From an uncultured Anaerotignum sp. (lineage in GTDB: Bacteria; Bacillota; Clostridia; Lachnospirales; Anaerotignaceae), in contig NZ_CAKQVD010000002.1 in NCBI RefSeq assembly GCF_934277605.1, positions 1 to 64,000 on the forward strand: a stretch of 64,000 nucleotides of DNA, in the 5' to 3' direction. Under the pieces are notes generated by a model. It was not told the origin of the DNA. It made no database searches and saw only the letters and a list, made by a program, of their open reading frames with translations. This document shows, piece after piece, positions 16,709 through 24,425 of the stretch; position 1 is the first letter of the stretch, and every line of letters starts with the position of its first letter. A program made the translations under genes and the position numbers.

Positions 16709-17068
16709 TTATTTTTCAATAACCTCCTGCAAAATCTCTGCAATCCCCTCTAAAACGCCAACACAATCCGCCTCCAAGGCAGAAAGCCTGCCGCAATCCA
16801 AGCTGTCAAATCGATTCTGTATCCGCAGCAGAAAAAGAATCCGTTTCAGCTTCAGTTCCTCCTCCTCGCATAAAAGCCCCAGCACCATCACGCCTGCCAC
16901 AATGCCGCTGCACATCCCATTGATACCAAAGCCGCCATGAATCCCACGGCAAGCCAAAATCAATTCCTCCGATAAGGAAATGTCGTATTCCTCTGCCGCC
17001 GCACGCAAAATAATCTGTGCGCAGTTATCCCCCTTCTCGCAATAGCTTCGGATTCGCTCCTTCAGCAT
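16709..17068 (-). CDS. C_GCAxxG_C_C family redox-type protein
   Basis: 119-residue small protein with conserved cysteines spaced as in the C_GCAxxG_C_C (split-Soret-like) family: KGDNCAQIIL, GINGMCSGIVAGVMVLG, SLDCGRL and ADCVGVL. Family members are presumed redox or metal-binding proteins, often near oxidoreductases, with unproven function. The N-terminal GCA part is altered to NCAQ here, so assignment is moderate. Start ATG follows GAGGATGC, a usable ribosome binding site. It stands alone between a terminator and a CDF transporter gene transcribed in the same direction. Confidence 0.65.
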   Translation of the reverse strand: MLKERIRSYCEKGDNCAQIILRAAAEEYDISLSEELILACRGIHGGFGINGMCSGIVAGVMVLGLLCEEEELKLKRILFLLRIQNRFDSLDCGRLSALEADCVGVLEGIAEILQEVIEK

Positions 17069-17158
17069 CCTCCTCGCCCCCTTCCCTCTTTCTATATTCT
17101 ATGAAAAAGAGCGGACAACTGTGACTGCATCCAAAGCCGAACCCTCCGTAATTACGCT

Positions 17159-18046
17159 CTAAGGACTTAAAATCAGCTCGCAGGTACATTCCCGAAACCG
17201 CTTCGTTACCGCCTCTGTGATTGACTTTCGTGCGTCGGATAAATCCCGAACAGCAAGCCGCTCCGTTTCAATCTGAAAATAGATGGAAACCCACAAATGC
17301 CGCCCTGTTTTTGTAATATCAAAAAAGACAGGTGCAAATCGGTATTGCGCCATAATCGGATAACAAAGTGTCTTGATTTCCTCCACAAGCTCCTCCTCCG
17401 GCGAAAACAGAAAAATATCCTTGATGGCTCTCCACAAAAGCTTCATGTTTTCGGGAAGAATAAATATCATAACAATCACAGCAACAATCTGGTCGAAATA
17501 GGGCGCAAGAAAGGCAAGCGGCGTCTTTTCCAGATAAAGCGACAGGAAAAAGGCAAGCGACATACCAAAGCTGTACGCAATATCCAGCTTCCAGCCCAAA
17601 AGCTCCGCCCGTATGGTTGGCGATGACGCCTTGCGGCTCCACCGCTTCATAATAATAAAAACCAATAAGCACGCTATCCCAAGAATACATTGGAATAAGG
17701 AAATCAACGCATTATTTACAGGATTCCCGCCGGATAATGCAGAATGTAGAATTTCGGCCGAAACACCCAGCGTAACGGAAAGCATCATAATCCCCTTGAT
17801 GATGATGAACATCGTTTCAATCTGAAAATACCCAAATGGGTGCTTTTCCGATATCGGCTTATAGAATAACGGCGTCAGAAACAAAAGCAATGCAATAAAC
17901 GCCAGCTCCGCCGTATCATATACCGCATCCGTCAAAGCGGACTGCGAATGGCTGTATACCGCAAAGATAAATTCTGCGATTGCAAATGCAAGTCCTGAAA
18001 AAAAAGACATCTTCAAAATCCGTTTTTCTCTTTTTTCGGTTATCAT
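17159..18046 (-). CDS. Cation diffusion facilitator family transporter
   Basis: 295-residue membrane protein with six predicted helices. CDF features include FFSGLAFAIAEFIFAVYSHSQSALTDAVYDTAELAFIAL, where a first-shell Asp sits after SALTDA and a second in YDTAE, followed by the cytoplasmic-loop segment KHPFGYFQIE. A C-terminal soluble domain (about residues 215-295) follows. CDF proteins export divalent metals by proton antiport. The second metal-site helix reads GWKLDIAYS instead of the usual HxxxD, so metal specificity may differ. Start at the ATG with AGAGGTG upstream; longer in-frame starts are in the leader region. Specificity unknown. Confidence 0.82.
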   Translation of the reverse strand: MITEKREKRILKMSFFSGLAFAIAEFIFAVYSHSQSALTDAVYDTAELAFIALLLFLTPLFYKPISEKHPFGYFQIETMFIIIKGIMMLSVTLGVSAEILHSALSGGNPVNNALISLFQCILGIACLLVFIIMKRWSRKASSPTIRAELLGWKLDIAYSFGMSLAFFLSLYLEKTPLAFLAPYFDQIVAVIVMIFILPENMKLLWRAIKDIFLFSPEEELVEEIKTLCYPIMAQYRFAPVFFDITKTGRHLWVSIYFQIETERLAVRDLSDARKSITEAVTKRFRECTCELILSP

Positions 18047-18169
18047 TTCACACCTCTTTGCAATGTTTTTCTGTTGTTCGGTTTCTTCGTGTTCTCTGCA
18101 AACACTCAATATCCTAAGTATACTACATGATTGCTGTGCTGAACATAAAGAAAAATCAAAATTCCCAAA

Positions 18170-18212
18170 AAACAAAAAATGGATTCCACAGCCAAGCACC
18201 ATGAAATCCATT
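18170..18212 (-). terminator. Terminator of the RseC-like gene
   Basis: Read leftward: AATGGATT, a loop of about 19 bases, AATCCATT, then TTTTGTTTTTT. It lies about 50 bases after the RseC-like stop, just upstream of the CDF gene. Confidence 0.7.
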
Positions 18213-18259
18213 CCTTTTAACGAAAACAGCCCGTTTCCGCATCATCCATTTTTTTCAGC

Positions 18260-18703
18260 TTATACGCCGCAAGCCTCTGCGTCATCCTCCTCCACAATCC
18301 TTGTTGCCAGAGGACGATATTTGCCGCTTTCCCAGCGATGATTCTGGCTATGAATCCAAAGCATTGCAAGCACAATGCCCAGCACACCCAAAATCAAAGA
18401 GGGGAAAACAGGAGAAATGCTCGGAATCAGCTTCGGCACACCAAAGTAGCCCAACACAATGCCTGCAATAAAGCCGATAAAGGGCAAGCCATACATCACA
18501 ATGACTGCATTGAAAAATGCGTTTTCCTGCAATTCGAGTTCAACCCAATCGCCCTCCTCTGCGTCGCAAAGGTTTTTTGCTTCAATATCCATTTCCGTTT
18601 TCATCACGCCGGAAAAGCAAGCTCTGCATTCGCCGCAAGCCTCTTTTCTTTGAATTTTAACCATTGCCAAATCGCCTTTTACCTCATGCACAATACCCTT
18701 CAT
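18260..18703 (-). CDS. SoxR-reducing system protein RseC family
   Basis: 147-residue membrane protein. The N-terminus has the RseC/MucC cysteine cluster EACGECRACF, a beta-rich soluble part, then two hydrophobic helices at about residues 75-95 and 105-125, and a polar C-terminus. In gamma-proteobacteria RseC is linked with the Rnf/Rsx complex; here no rnf gene is adjacent. Start placed at the ATG giving MKGIVHE with AAAGGTGG upstream; an upstream extension crosses a TATAAT at 18785-18790 that is probably its -10 box. Probably an electron-transfer accessory; the function in Clostridia is unproven. Confidence 0.82.
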   Translation of the reverse strand: MKGIVHEVKGDLAMVKIQRKEACGECRACFSGVMKTEMDIEAKNLCDAEEGDWVELELQENAFFNAVIVMYGLPFIGFIAGIVLGYFGVPKLIPSISPVFPSLILGVLGIVLAMLWIHSQNHRWESGKYRPLATRIVEEDDAEACGV

Positions 18704-18829
18704 ACACGAAACCACCTTTCTATATGCTGTCCGTTCCCTGCTTTTTCGGAATACAGACCTTCTTTGTATACATAACCTTATCGCATTATACAACAATTCT
18801 GAGCGAAAGAAAAGTGGTTTTGCGTGGAA

Positions 18830-19984
18830 TTATTGACAAATGTCAGATTTTTTTCTGCGATAGCACCAAAGTACAAAATTTTTGCACAAAGCCCCCAGCG
18901 GAACCGCAAACAGCAGTCCCCAAAAGCCAAACAGCCGCCCAAACACCGCCAAGGAAAGCAAAACAAGAACAGGGTGCAGCTCCAGCTTATACCCGACTGC
19001 CTTCGGCACAATAAAAATGCTGTCCACCTGCTGTAACAACAAAATCAACACAGACGCATAAACCGCCTTCATGGGTGTGCCGCTGAGCAGGCCCACAAGG
19101 ACAGCCAAAAGAAACGCCATCACTGCCCCAAAATACGGAATCAAATTGGAAAAGCCGGAAACCAAGCCAAGCAAAATCCCATGCGGCAGTCCCACAATCA
19201 GAAATGCCGCCGAAAACAGCACCGCCATAATGACGGCATCCAAAAGCTGTCCGCTGAGGTATCCCGAAAAAACCGCATACCCCTCTCGGAAGATTTTTTT
19301 TGCACAGCAGGTCAGCCGTTCTCCAAGCAAAACCGTACTCAATTCCCCTGTAATTCTGCGGATTTTCTCCTTTTCCATTAAAAAATAAAACGCAACCACT
19401 GCCCCAAGCAGAATATCCAACAAACTTCCGCCGATCCTTGACAGGCAATCCGCTATGTGCAGCAGCCGCTCCTGCATCCAAAGCGTCGCCTGCTCCGTCC
19501 ATTGTGCAAGCAGTCCCTCCACGTTTTGTAAAATCCCCAGCTCTGCCAATTTCACATTCAACAAAACAAGCAAATCTCCCGCCTGCCTGATATAGCCGCT
19601 GATTTGCTCCGTCAAAGCAGAAACATCCGTATGCCCGATTTTTCGCACCAAAGCACTGCCCGCCAAAAAAAGAAATCCGCTAACGGAAAGATAGGTCAGC
19701 GTTGTCCCTGCCTTCCGATTGGGAATACGGCTGCGCTGATATAAGGAACAGCGTTTTTCATATACCCCTTGCCAAAAGGCCGTCAGCGGCTCCAAAAGCA
19801 GTGTAAAGAAAAAAGCCCAAAAAAGAGGCGCAAAAACGGCGAGGAATTTCCCCGCCGTTTGTAATATGACATTTTTCGCCGCAGAAAGCCGCAGCAGCAG
19901 TGCCGTCATCCCCACCAAAATAAAAACAGTGACAATGACATGAAAGCCGATTTCCATGTATTTTTTGTTCCACGGAAGCCGCAT
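18830..19984 (-). CDS. AI-2E (YdiK/PerM) family transporter
   Basis: 384-residue membrane protein with paired N-terminal helices, a coiled central part and a C-terminal multi-helix domain. The C-terminal segment SGFSNLIPYFGAVMAFLLAVLVG matches the conserved PxxG region of the AI-2E family, and LLLQQVDSIFIVPKAVG plus HPVLVLLSLAVFGRLFGFWGLL follow as usual. Despite the name, family members include Na/H antiporters and uncharacterised permeases, and export of autoinducer-2 is established only for TqsA. Start placed at the ATG with GAGGGCGG upstream; an upstream extension is rich in charged residues and lacks a clear ribosome binding site. Follows pepD by 41 bases. Confidence 0.85.
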   Translation of the reverse strand: MRLPWNKKYMEIGFHVIVTVFILVGMTALLLRLSAAKNVILQTAGKFLAVFAPLFWAFFFTLLLEPLTAFWQGVYEKRCSLYQRSRIPNRKAGTTLTYLSVSGFLFLAGSALVRKIGHTDVSALTEQISGYIRQAGDLLVLLNVKLAELGILQNVEGLLAQWTEQATLWMQERLLHIADCLSRIGGSLLDILLGAVVAFYFLMEKEKIRRITGELSTVLLGERLTCCAKKIFREGYAVFSGYLSGQLLDAVIMAVLFSAAFLIVGLPHGILLGLVSGFSNLIPYFGAVMAFLLAVLVGLLSGTPMKAVYASVLILLLQQVDSIFIVPKAVGYKLELHPVLVLLSLAVFGRLFGFWGLLFAVPLGALCKNFVLWCYRRKKSDICQ

Positions 19985-20025
19985 ACGCCGCCCTCTTTCA
20001 CACGATTTTTTTGATTCTTCTTTCT

Positions 20026-21474
20026 TTATTTCATTTTTGTCAGAACCAGCTTCAAATATTCCCAAACACGAATGGTGGAAGAAATACTCAGCCGTTCATC
20101 CGGTGTATGCACATCATACATATTCGGCCCCAAGGAAATCAAATCCAGATTGGGAATTTTTTTCGCAAACAATCCACATTCCAAGCCTGCATGAATCGCA
20201 ACCACCTTCGGCGCAGCACCGAATTTTTCTTCCCAAGCCGCCTTAAAAATACGCAGCAGCTCGGAATCGGGGTTATACTTCCAGCCGGGATAATCATTCA
20301 CGCCGACAACCCTTGCACCGCACAGGCTGCCAAGCACCTCAATCTTTTTGCAAATGGCATCCTTTCTGCTTTCCACAGAGCCGCGCACCGCATTATCAAT
20401 GAAAATATGGTCTGCATTGGTTTTCAAAATCCCGATATTGCTGGAGCTTTCCACCAAGCCATCCAGGTTGGTATCCATCGTCTGCACGCCATAGGGCAAA
20501 AGCTGCAGCAATGCAATCAGATTATCTCTGGTTTCCGCTGTCAATGCCTCCTCTGCCGCCGTCAGCTCTGCTGTCATCAGTATATCGCTTTCACGGTCTT
20601 TATATTCCTCTCGGAACACTTGGTCTATTTCTTCTACAATCGCCTGCACCTGCTGTACCTGCTCCGACGCAACCGCAAGCACCGCCTCAGCCTCTCTGCA
20701 AATGGCATTATCCATATTTCCGCCGTCTGCGCTGACCAAGGCAAAATCCACCTGCTCCCGCAAGGCATACAGGAATCTGCCCAACAGCACATTTGCGCTT
20801 GCTCTTTGCAAATGGATATCAGAGCCGGAATGGCCGCCCTTCAAGCCACGGATATGCACAGAAACAGCCTTCGCCCCTGCCTGCAAGGGCTTTCTTTCCA
20901 CAGGAAGATACACACGCATCCGTCTGCCGCCACAGCAGCTTACCATCAGATGACCTTCCTCCTCGGTATCCATATTCAAGAAGCGTTTTCCTTCCAAATC
21001 AAAGGCATCAAAATCCGTTGCACCGCCCATGCCGATTTCCTCTTCCACCGTAAAAACACATTCCAAGGGTGGATGCGGAATCTCCTTTGCATCCAAAAGT
21101 GCCAGCATATATGCTGCGGCAATGCCGTTATCTGCACCAAGGGTTGTCCCTTTGGCCTTGATATCATCCCCGTCAATATACAGCTTCAAGGGCTCTGTCA
21201 GGAAGTCATGATTGGTATCCTCATTTTTATCGCACACCATATCAATATGCCCCTGCATAATCAGCGCAGGCGAATTTTCATAGCCTGCTGTCCCCGGCTT
21301 TTTAATCAGCACGTTCTGTCTTTCGTCCTGACGGCAATAAAACCCTCTTTCCTTGGCAAAGGCTACAATATAATCACTCAGCGCTTTTTCATGGAAGCTC
21401 CCATGGGGAATGTCGCAAATCCTTTCAAAATACTCAAAAACCTTGTCACACCCCAAATGGCTTAAAACATTCAT
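20026..21474 (-). CDS. pepD: Aminoacyl-histidine dipeptidase (cytosol nonspecific dipeptidase)
   Basis: 482-residue M20-family dizinc dipeptidase acting on Xaa-His and other dipeptides in the cytosol. Metal and catalytic motifs are intact: MQGHIDMV, TLGADNGIAAAYMLALLD, FTVEEEIGMGGA (catalytic Glu then metal Glu), NMDTEEEG and, near the C-terminus, AIHAGLECG and DVHTPDE. The lid/dimerisation domain occupies the middle (GLKGGHSGSDI). Length is typical of PepD. AGGAGG precedes the ATG. The AI-2E family gene follows in the same direction, so they may form an operon. Confidence 0.95.
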   Translation of the reverse strand: MNVLSHLGCDKVFEYFERICDIPHGSFHEKALSDYIVAFAKERGFYCRQDERQNVLIKKPGTAGYENSPALIMQGHIDMVCDKNEDTNHDFLTEPLKLYIDGDDIKAKGTTLGADNGIAAAYMLALLDAKEIPHPPLECVFTVEEEIGMGGATDFDAFDLEGKRFLNMDTEEEGHLMVSCCGGRRMRVYLPVERKPLQAGAKAVSVHIRGLKGGHSGSDIHLQRASANVLLGRFLYALREQVDFALVSADGGNMDNAICREAEAVLAVASEQVQQVQAIVEEIDQVFREEYKDRESDILMTAELTAAEEALTAETRDNLIALLQLLPYGVQTMDTNLDGLVESSSNIGILKTNADHIFIDNAVRGSVESRKDAICKKIEVLGSLCGARVVGVNDYPGWKYNPDSELLRIFKAAWEEKFGAAPKVVAIHAGLECGLFAKKIPNLDLISLGPNMYDVHTPDERLSISSTIRVWEYLKLVLTKMK

Positions 21475-21624
21475 TTTTCTTTTCCTCCTACTGCAATGTC
21501 ATTCCTATCTATGATATGCCCCAAAATTCCTTCTGTCAATCACGTTTCGACAAAAATCCTGCCGTAAATCCCGCCTTCCTCGGAAACTGCTAAAATCCAC
21601 CGATACGCATGGCAGTATGTTCCT

Positions 21625-21654
21625 AACATAATCCGCTGTGGTGCGCACATACTA
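21625..21654 (+). promoter_or_regulatory. Candidate sigma-G (forespore) promoter of the SASP gene
   Basis: CATACTA at 21648-21654 fits the sigma-F/sigma-G -10 consensus. 17 bases upstream, AACATA gives a partial match to the sigma-G -35 (TGNATA). Forespore expression is expected of a SASP gene. Confidence 0.5.
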
Positions 21655-21715
21655 ACCTTGCAACACCAAGCAACACAAATTTCAAAAATCAGAAAATAAC
21701 GAGGAGGTTATAAAC

Positions 21716-21940
21716 ATGAGCAACAGTAATACTACAAACAGCAATAAAATCAACGTACCGGAAGCAAGAGCGGCAATGGAGCAGTTTAAATTCGAGGTAG
21801 CAAATGAAATCGGCGTGCCTCTGAAAAAGGGCTACAACGGCGACCTGACCTCTGCACAGAACGGTTATGTCGGCGGCTATATGGTAAAAAAGATGATTGA
21901 GAAGCAGGAACAGATGATGGCTGAAAAAAATCAGGGCTGA
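21716..21940 (+). CDS. Alpha/beta-type small acid-soluble spore protein
   Basis: 74-residue DNA-binding spore protein that coats forespore DNA and protects it from UV and heat. The GPR protease site region KFEVANEIGV (residues 24-33) and the C-terminal signature GDLTSAQNGYVGGYMVKKMI are diagnostic. Rich in Asn/Ser at the N-terminus as usual. Strong ribosome binding site GAGGAGGT. Transcribed alone between a forespore-type promoter and a terminator. Direct evidence that the organism forms, or descends from formers of, endospores. Confidence 0.96.
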   Translation: MSNSNTTNSNKINVPEARAAMEQFKFEVANEIGVPLKKGYNGDLTSAQNGYVGGYMVKKMIEKQEQMMAEKNQG

Positions 21941-21973
21941 TTTCTTCATTGAAACCGCTTGATTTTTAACGGC

Positions 21974-22016
21974 AAAAAAGCCCCTTTGCGAATATTCTTT
22001 GCAAAAGGGCTTTTTT
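21974..22016. terminator. Terminator between SASP and aspartokinase genes
   Basis: AAAAAAGCCCCTTTGC and GCAAAAGGGCTTTTTT form a stem with one mismatch and a loop of about 11 bases. It can serve both convergent genes. Confidence 0.9.
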
Positions 22017-22083
22017 CATACATAAAAATAGAGCAACCGCAACAAAGGCTCTGCTTCAAAAAGCCTCTGCTTCTCATTTTTTC

Positions 22084-22839
22084 TTATTTGGATGCACCGA
22101 AGCGGCAAAGCGTTTTTTCTCTGACCACTGTGCCTGTTTTTTCATTCATGCTGGAGCACACCACCAAGGGAATCTCAAATTTTTTCGCCAGCTCTACACA
22201 ACGGCTGTGCAAAACCTGTGCGCCATTCAGTGCCATGTGAAGCATATCGTCATAGGAAATTTCATCCAGCTTTTTCGCAGTAGGCACCTTTCTGGGATCT
22301 GCTGTATACACCCCATCCACATCCGTGTAAATCTCACAGGCATCTGCCTGCAGGGCTGCCGCCAGGGCAACCGCCGTTGTATCGGAGCCGCCTCTGCCAA
22401 GCGTTGTATAGTCGGCATTTTCATTGATTCCTTGGAAACCCGTCACAAGCACAATCTTCTTCTGCGCCAGCTCCTCCCGAATCCGCTTGGTATCAATGCT
22501 TGTAATTCTTGCATCTCCATGCACCGCAGTTGTATGAATCCCCGCCTGAAATGCGTTGAGGGAAACCGCAGGCACGCCAAGGCTTTCCAAAGCCATTGCC
22601 ATCAGGGCCACAGACATCTGCTCTCCAATCGTAAAAAGCATATCCATTTCTCTTTGAGAGGGGTTTTCGTTGATTTCCTTCGCCTTGTCAATCAGCCGGT
22701 CTGTCACATCGCCCATAGCAGAAAGCACAACCACCACATCGTTGCCCTTTTCATATTCCTTGATACATCTTTTTGCCACATGAAAAATACGCTCATTATT
22801 TGCTACGGAGGTGCCACCGAATTTTTTTACGATTAACAT
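22084..22839 (-). CDS. lysC: Aspartate kinase, catalytic domain only (no ACT domains)
   Basis: 251-residue amino-acid-kinase-fold enzyme phosphorylating aspartate, first step toward lysine, threonine and methionine. Signatures: MLIVKKFGGTSVANNERI, VVLSAMGDVTDRLID, FTIGEQMSVALMA, TLGRGGSDTTAVALAAAL, YTDVDGVYTADPRKVP and SYDDMLHMALNGAQVLHSRCVELA. The protein stops just after the kinase fold, at EKTGTVVREKTLC, where usual aspartokinases (about 400 residues) continue into two ACT regulatory domains. Downstream sequence codes for no ACT motif in any frame and runs into a terminator. Good ribosome binding site AAAGGGG. Likely insensitive to the usual feedback inhibitors, unless an ACT partner is encoded elsewhere. 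Confidence 0.9.
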   Translation of the reverse strand: MLIVKKFGGTSVANNERIFHVAKRCIKEYEKGNDVVVVLSAMGDVTDRLIDKAKEINENPSQREMDMLFTIGEQMSVALMAMALESLGVPAVSLNAFQAGIHTTAVHGDARITSIDTKRIREELAQKKIVLVTGFQGINENADYTTLGRGGSDTTAVALAAALQADACEIYTDVDGVYTADPRKVPTAKKLDEISYDDMLHMALNGAQVLHSRCVELAKKFEIPLVVCSSMNEKTGTVVREKTLCRFGASK

Positions 22840-22897
22840 AGCCGATTCCCCTTTCTGCGAAATTTTATTTCCTTACTCTTATTTTACGCAGCACAAC

Positions 22898-22927
22898 TTG
22901 CAAATAAAATACATTTTATGCTATAAT
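22898..22927 (+). promoter_or_regulatory. araC-family gene promoter with palindrome in the spacer
   Basis: TTGCAA, 18 bases, TATAAT with an extended TGC before the -10. The spacer holds TAAAAT-AC-ATTTTA (22905-22918), a perfect palindrome and likely operator, possibly for autoregulation. Confidence 0.6.
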
Positions 22928-22960
22928 TATTGCAAAAAGTGCGACCAAAGGAGAAATGGC

Positions 22961-23812
22961 ATGGAATCGAATTATGAAAAACGGGGCTATCTGTTGGATG
23001 ATTTCCGTTTGTTTCATTTGAAGGATGAAAAAGGCACCGATGTTGCCTATCATTATCACGAATTTTGTAAGCTGCTGCTCCTGCGCAGTGGCTATGGCGG
23101 CTATACCGTCGATGGGCAACGCTATGACCTAAAAACAGGGGATGCCGTCCTAATCGGCAGTCAATGCGTGCATAAGCCGGAATTTGAGCCGGGGGTACTC
23201 TATGAGCGTGTGATTATCTATATCTCCCCCCAATTTTTGCAGCAGCAATCCACGCCGGATTGTCAGCTTGAGGAAATCTTCAACGGAAAAAAGGGGGCGG
23301 TTTTGCATTTGGAAAACCCCGAAACCATCTGGGATTTGGCAGATGCGTTGGAGCAGGAATTGGAGGGCAATGCCTATGGCAGAGTCATTTTAAGCAACGG
23401 CCTTCTTCTGCGACTTTTGATTGCCCTGGCCCGCCGTATACAAAACCCCGATGCCGCCTTCGCAAAGCCCATTGTCCCGACCAACAGCCGTATTTTAGAC
23501 ATTCTGCACTATCTGGATGCACATTTGACGGAGGAAATCCCGATTGAACGCTTGGCAGAGGAATTTTTCATCAGCAAATATCACATGATGCGTCTGTTTC
23601 GGCAGGAAACCGGCTACTCCATTCACGGCTATTTGCAGGAACGCCGCCTCCTCCACGCCAGAGAGCTGATTCGGCAGGGTGTTTCCGCCACAGAAAGCTG
23701 TTTCCGTTCCGGCTTCGGCAGCTATTCCTCCTTCACACGAGCCTATGCCAAACACTTTGGCACAACCCCGACAGGCAGAAGGGGTGCGCCCGCAGAGGAA
23801 ACCTACGAATAA
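22961..23812 (+). CDS. AraC family transcriptional regulator (cupin sensor)
   Basis: 283-residue regulator. Residues about 1-130 form a cupin-type sensor (VAYHYHEFCKLLLLRSGYGG, LKTGDAVLIGSQCVHKPEF). The C-terminal 100 residues contain two helix-turn-helix motifs, IPIERLAEEFFISKYHMMRLF and the family signature ATESCFRSGFGSYSSFTRAYAKHFG. Start placed at the ATG giving MESNYEK with AAAGGAG upstream. Divergent from the aspartokinase gene. Targets and inducer unknown. Confidence 0.9.
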   Translation: MESNYEKRGYLLDDFRLFHLKDEKGTDVAYHYHEFCKLLLLRSGYGGYTVDGQRYDLKTGDAVLIGSQCVHKPEFEPGVLYERVIIYISPQFLQQQSTPDCQLEEIFNGKKGAVLHLENPETIWDLADALEQELEGNAYGRVILSNGLLLRLLIALARRIQNPDAAFAKPIVPTNSRILDILHYLDAHLTEEIPIERLAEEFFISKYHMMRLFRQETGYSIHGYLQERRLLHARELIRQGVSATESCFRSGFGSYSSFTRAYAKHFGTTPTGRRGAPAEETYE

Positions 23813-23828
23813 ACTCAAAGAAACTCAA

Positions 23829-23912
23829 AAAGCCGCACACTTAAAGGTGCGCCCGGATAAGAAACCATAAATTCATGTTTTCTTATTGGGACACACCTAA
23901 CAGCTACGGCTT
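23829..23912 (+). terminator. araC-family gene terminator split by an inverted-repeat element
   Basis: AAAAAGCCG (about 23827-23835) and CGGCTTTTTTT (from 23907) are the arms of an ordinary terminator. The element at 23845-23898 lies in the loop. Without it the loop would be CACACTTAACAGCTA, so insertion into a terminator loop is the simplest reading. The hairpin plus the inserted stem may still terminate. Confidence 0.65.
23845..23898. repeat. Inverted-repeat element, copy 2 (core-less)
   Basis: AGGTGCGCCCGGATAAGAAA at the left and, in reverse complement, AGGTGTGTCCCAATAAGAAA at the right, separated by only about 14 bases. Ends match those of the 167-bp copy at 3685-3851 but the inner hairpins are absent. 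TAA lies on each side. Confidence 0.65.
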
Positions 23913-23915
23913 TTT

Positions 23916-24239
23916 TTATAAAGAATTTTGATATTCCCTACCCCATTGCTCCATTGTATTCATAATCGGGCGCATAGATTCTCCCAAAGCGGAAAGCGAA
24001 TACTCCACTCTCGGCGGAACCTCCGGATAAGCCGTTCTGATAATAATTCCATCTGATTCCATCGAACGCAGGCTGTCAGTCAGCACCTTCTGGCTAATTC
24101 CCTCCAAATCTCTTTTTAATTCATTAAACCGCCAAGGGCGCATAAACAGATTCCGCAAAATCAAAAGCTTCCATTTGCTGCCAATCAGCCGCACTGTTGT
24201 TGCCACAGGGCAAGCAGGCATTTCTTCCTTCGTCAGCAT
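23916..24239 (-). CDS. HxlR family transcriptional regulator
   Basis: 107-residue winged-helix regulator. The family pattern is complete: CPVATTVRLIGSKWKLLILRNLF with the conserved N-terminal Cys of redox-sensing members, RFNELKRDLEGISQKVLTDSLRSME (recognition helix) and YSLSALGESMRPIM. AGGTG ribosome binding site. Divergent from a lipoprotein gene with a GTTACC/GGTAAC palindrome between them, so the lipoprotein gene is the likely target. Some HxlR proteins sense quinones or aldehydes through the Cys, but the inducer here is unknown. Confidence 0.92.
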   Translation of the reverse strand: MLTKEEMPACPVATTVRLIGSKWKLLILRNLFMRPWRFNELKRDLEGISQKVLTDSLRSMESDGIIIRTAYPEVPPRVEYSLSALGESMRPIMNTMEQWGREYQNSL

Positions 24240-24280
24240 ATAAACACCTCCAAAAGTTCATTTTTGAATGTTACATTCTA

Positions 24281-24329
24281 ATTATAGCGTATCCTTCGTT
24301 TCTTGTGCAAGAGTTACCTTTTGGTAACT
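24281..24329. promoter_or_regulatory. Divergent HxlR/lipoprotein promoter region with operator palindrome
   Basis: Leftward promoter for hxlR: TTGCAC, 18 bases, TATAAT (24281-24310 on the minus strand). Next to it is AGTTACC-TTTT-GGTAACT (24312-24329), a perfect 7-base-arm palindrome. It overlaps the TTACCT-N16-TAAAAT that could start the rightward transcript. The layout fits HxlR repression of both directions (inference). Confidence 0.6.
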
Positions 24330-24425
24330 AAGTAATAAAATAGTGCGTACTTGTGGCGATCCTTTTTCAGCAGTATCATCATAGGCGTAAAGAAAATTAA
24401 CGCACAACATAAGGAGGTACAACAA

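Noticed and set aside
22017..22083. A frameshifted ACT domain after the aspartokinase stop
   Set aside because: The 67 bases to the terminator hold no ACT-like coding in any frame, so the short form is the real gene.
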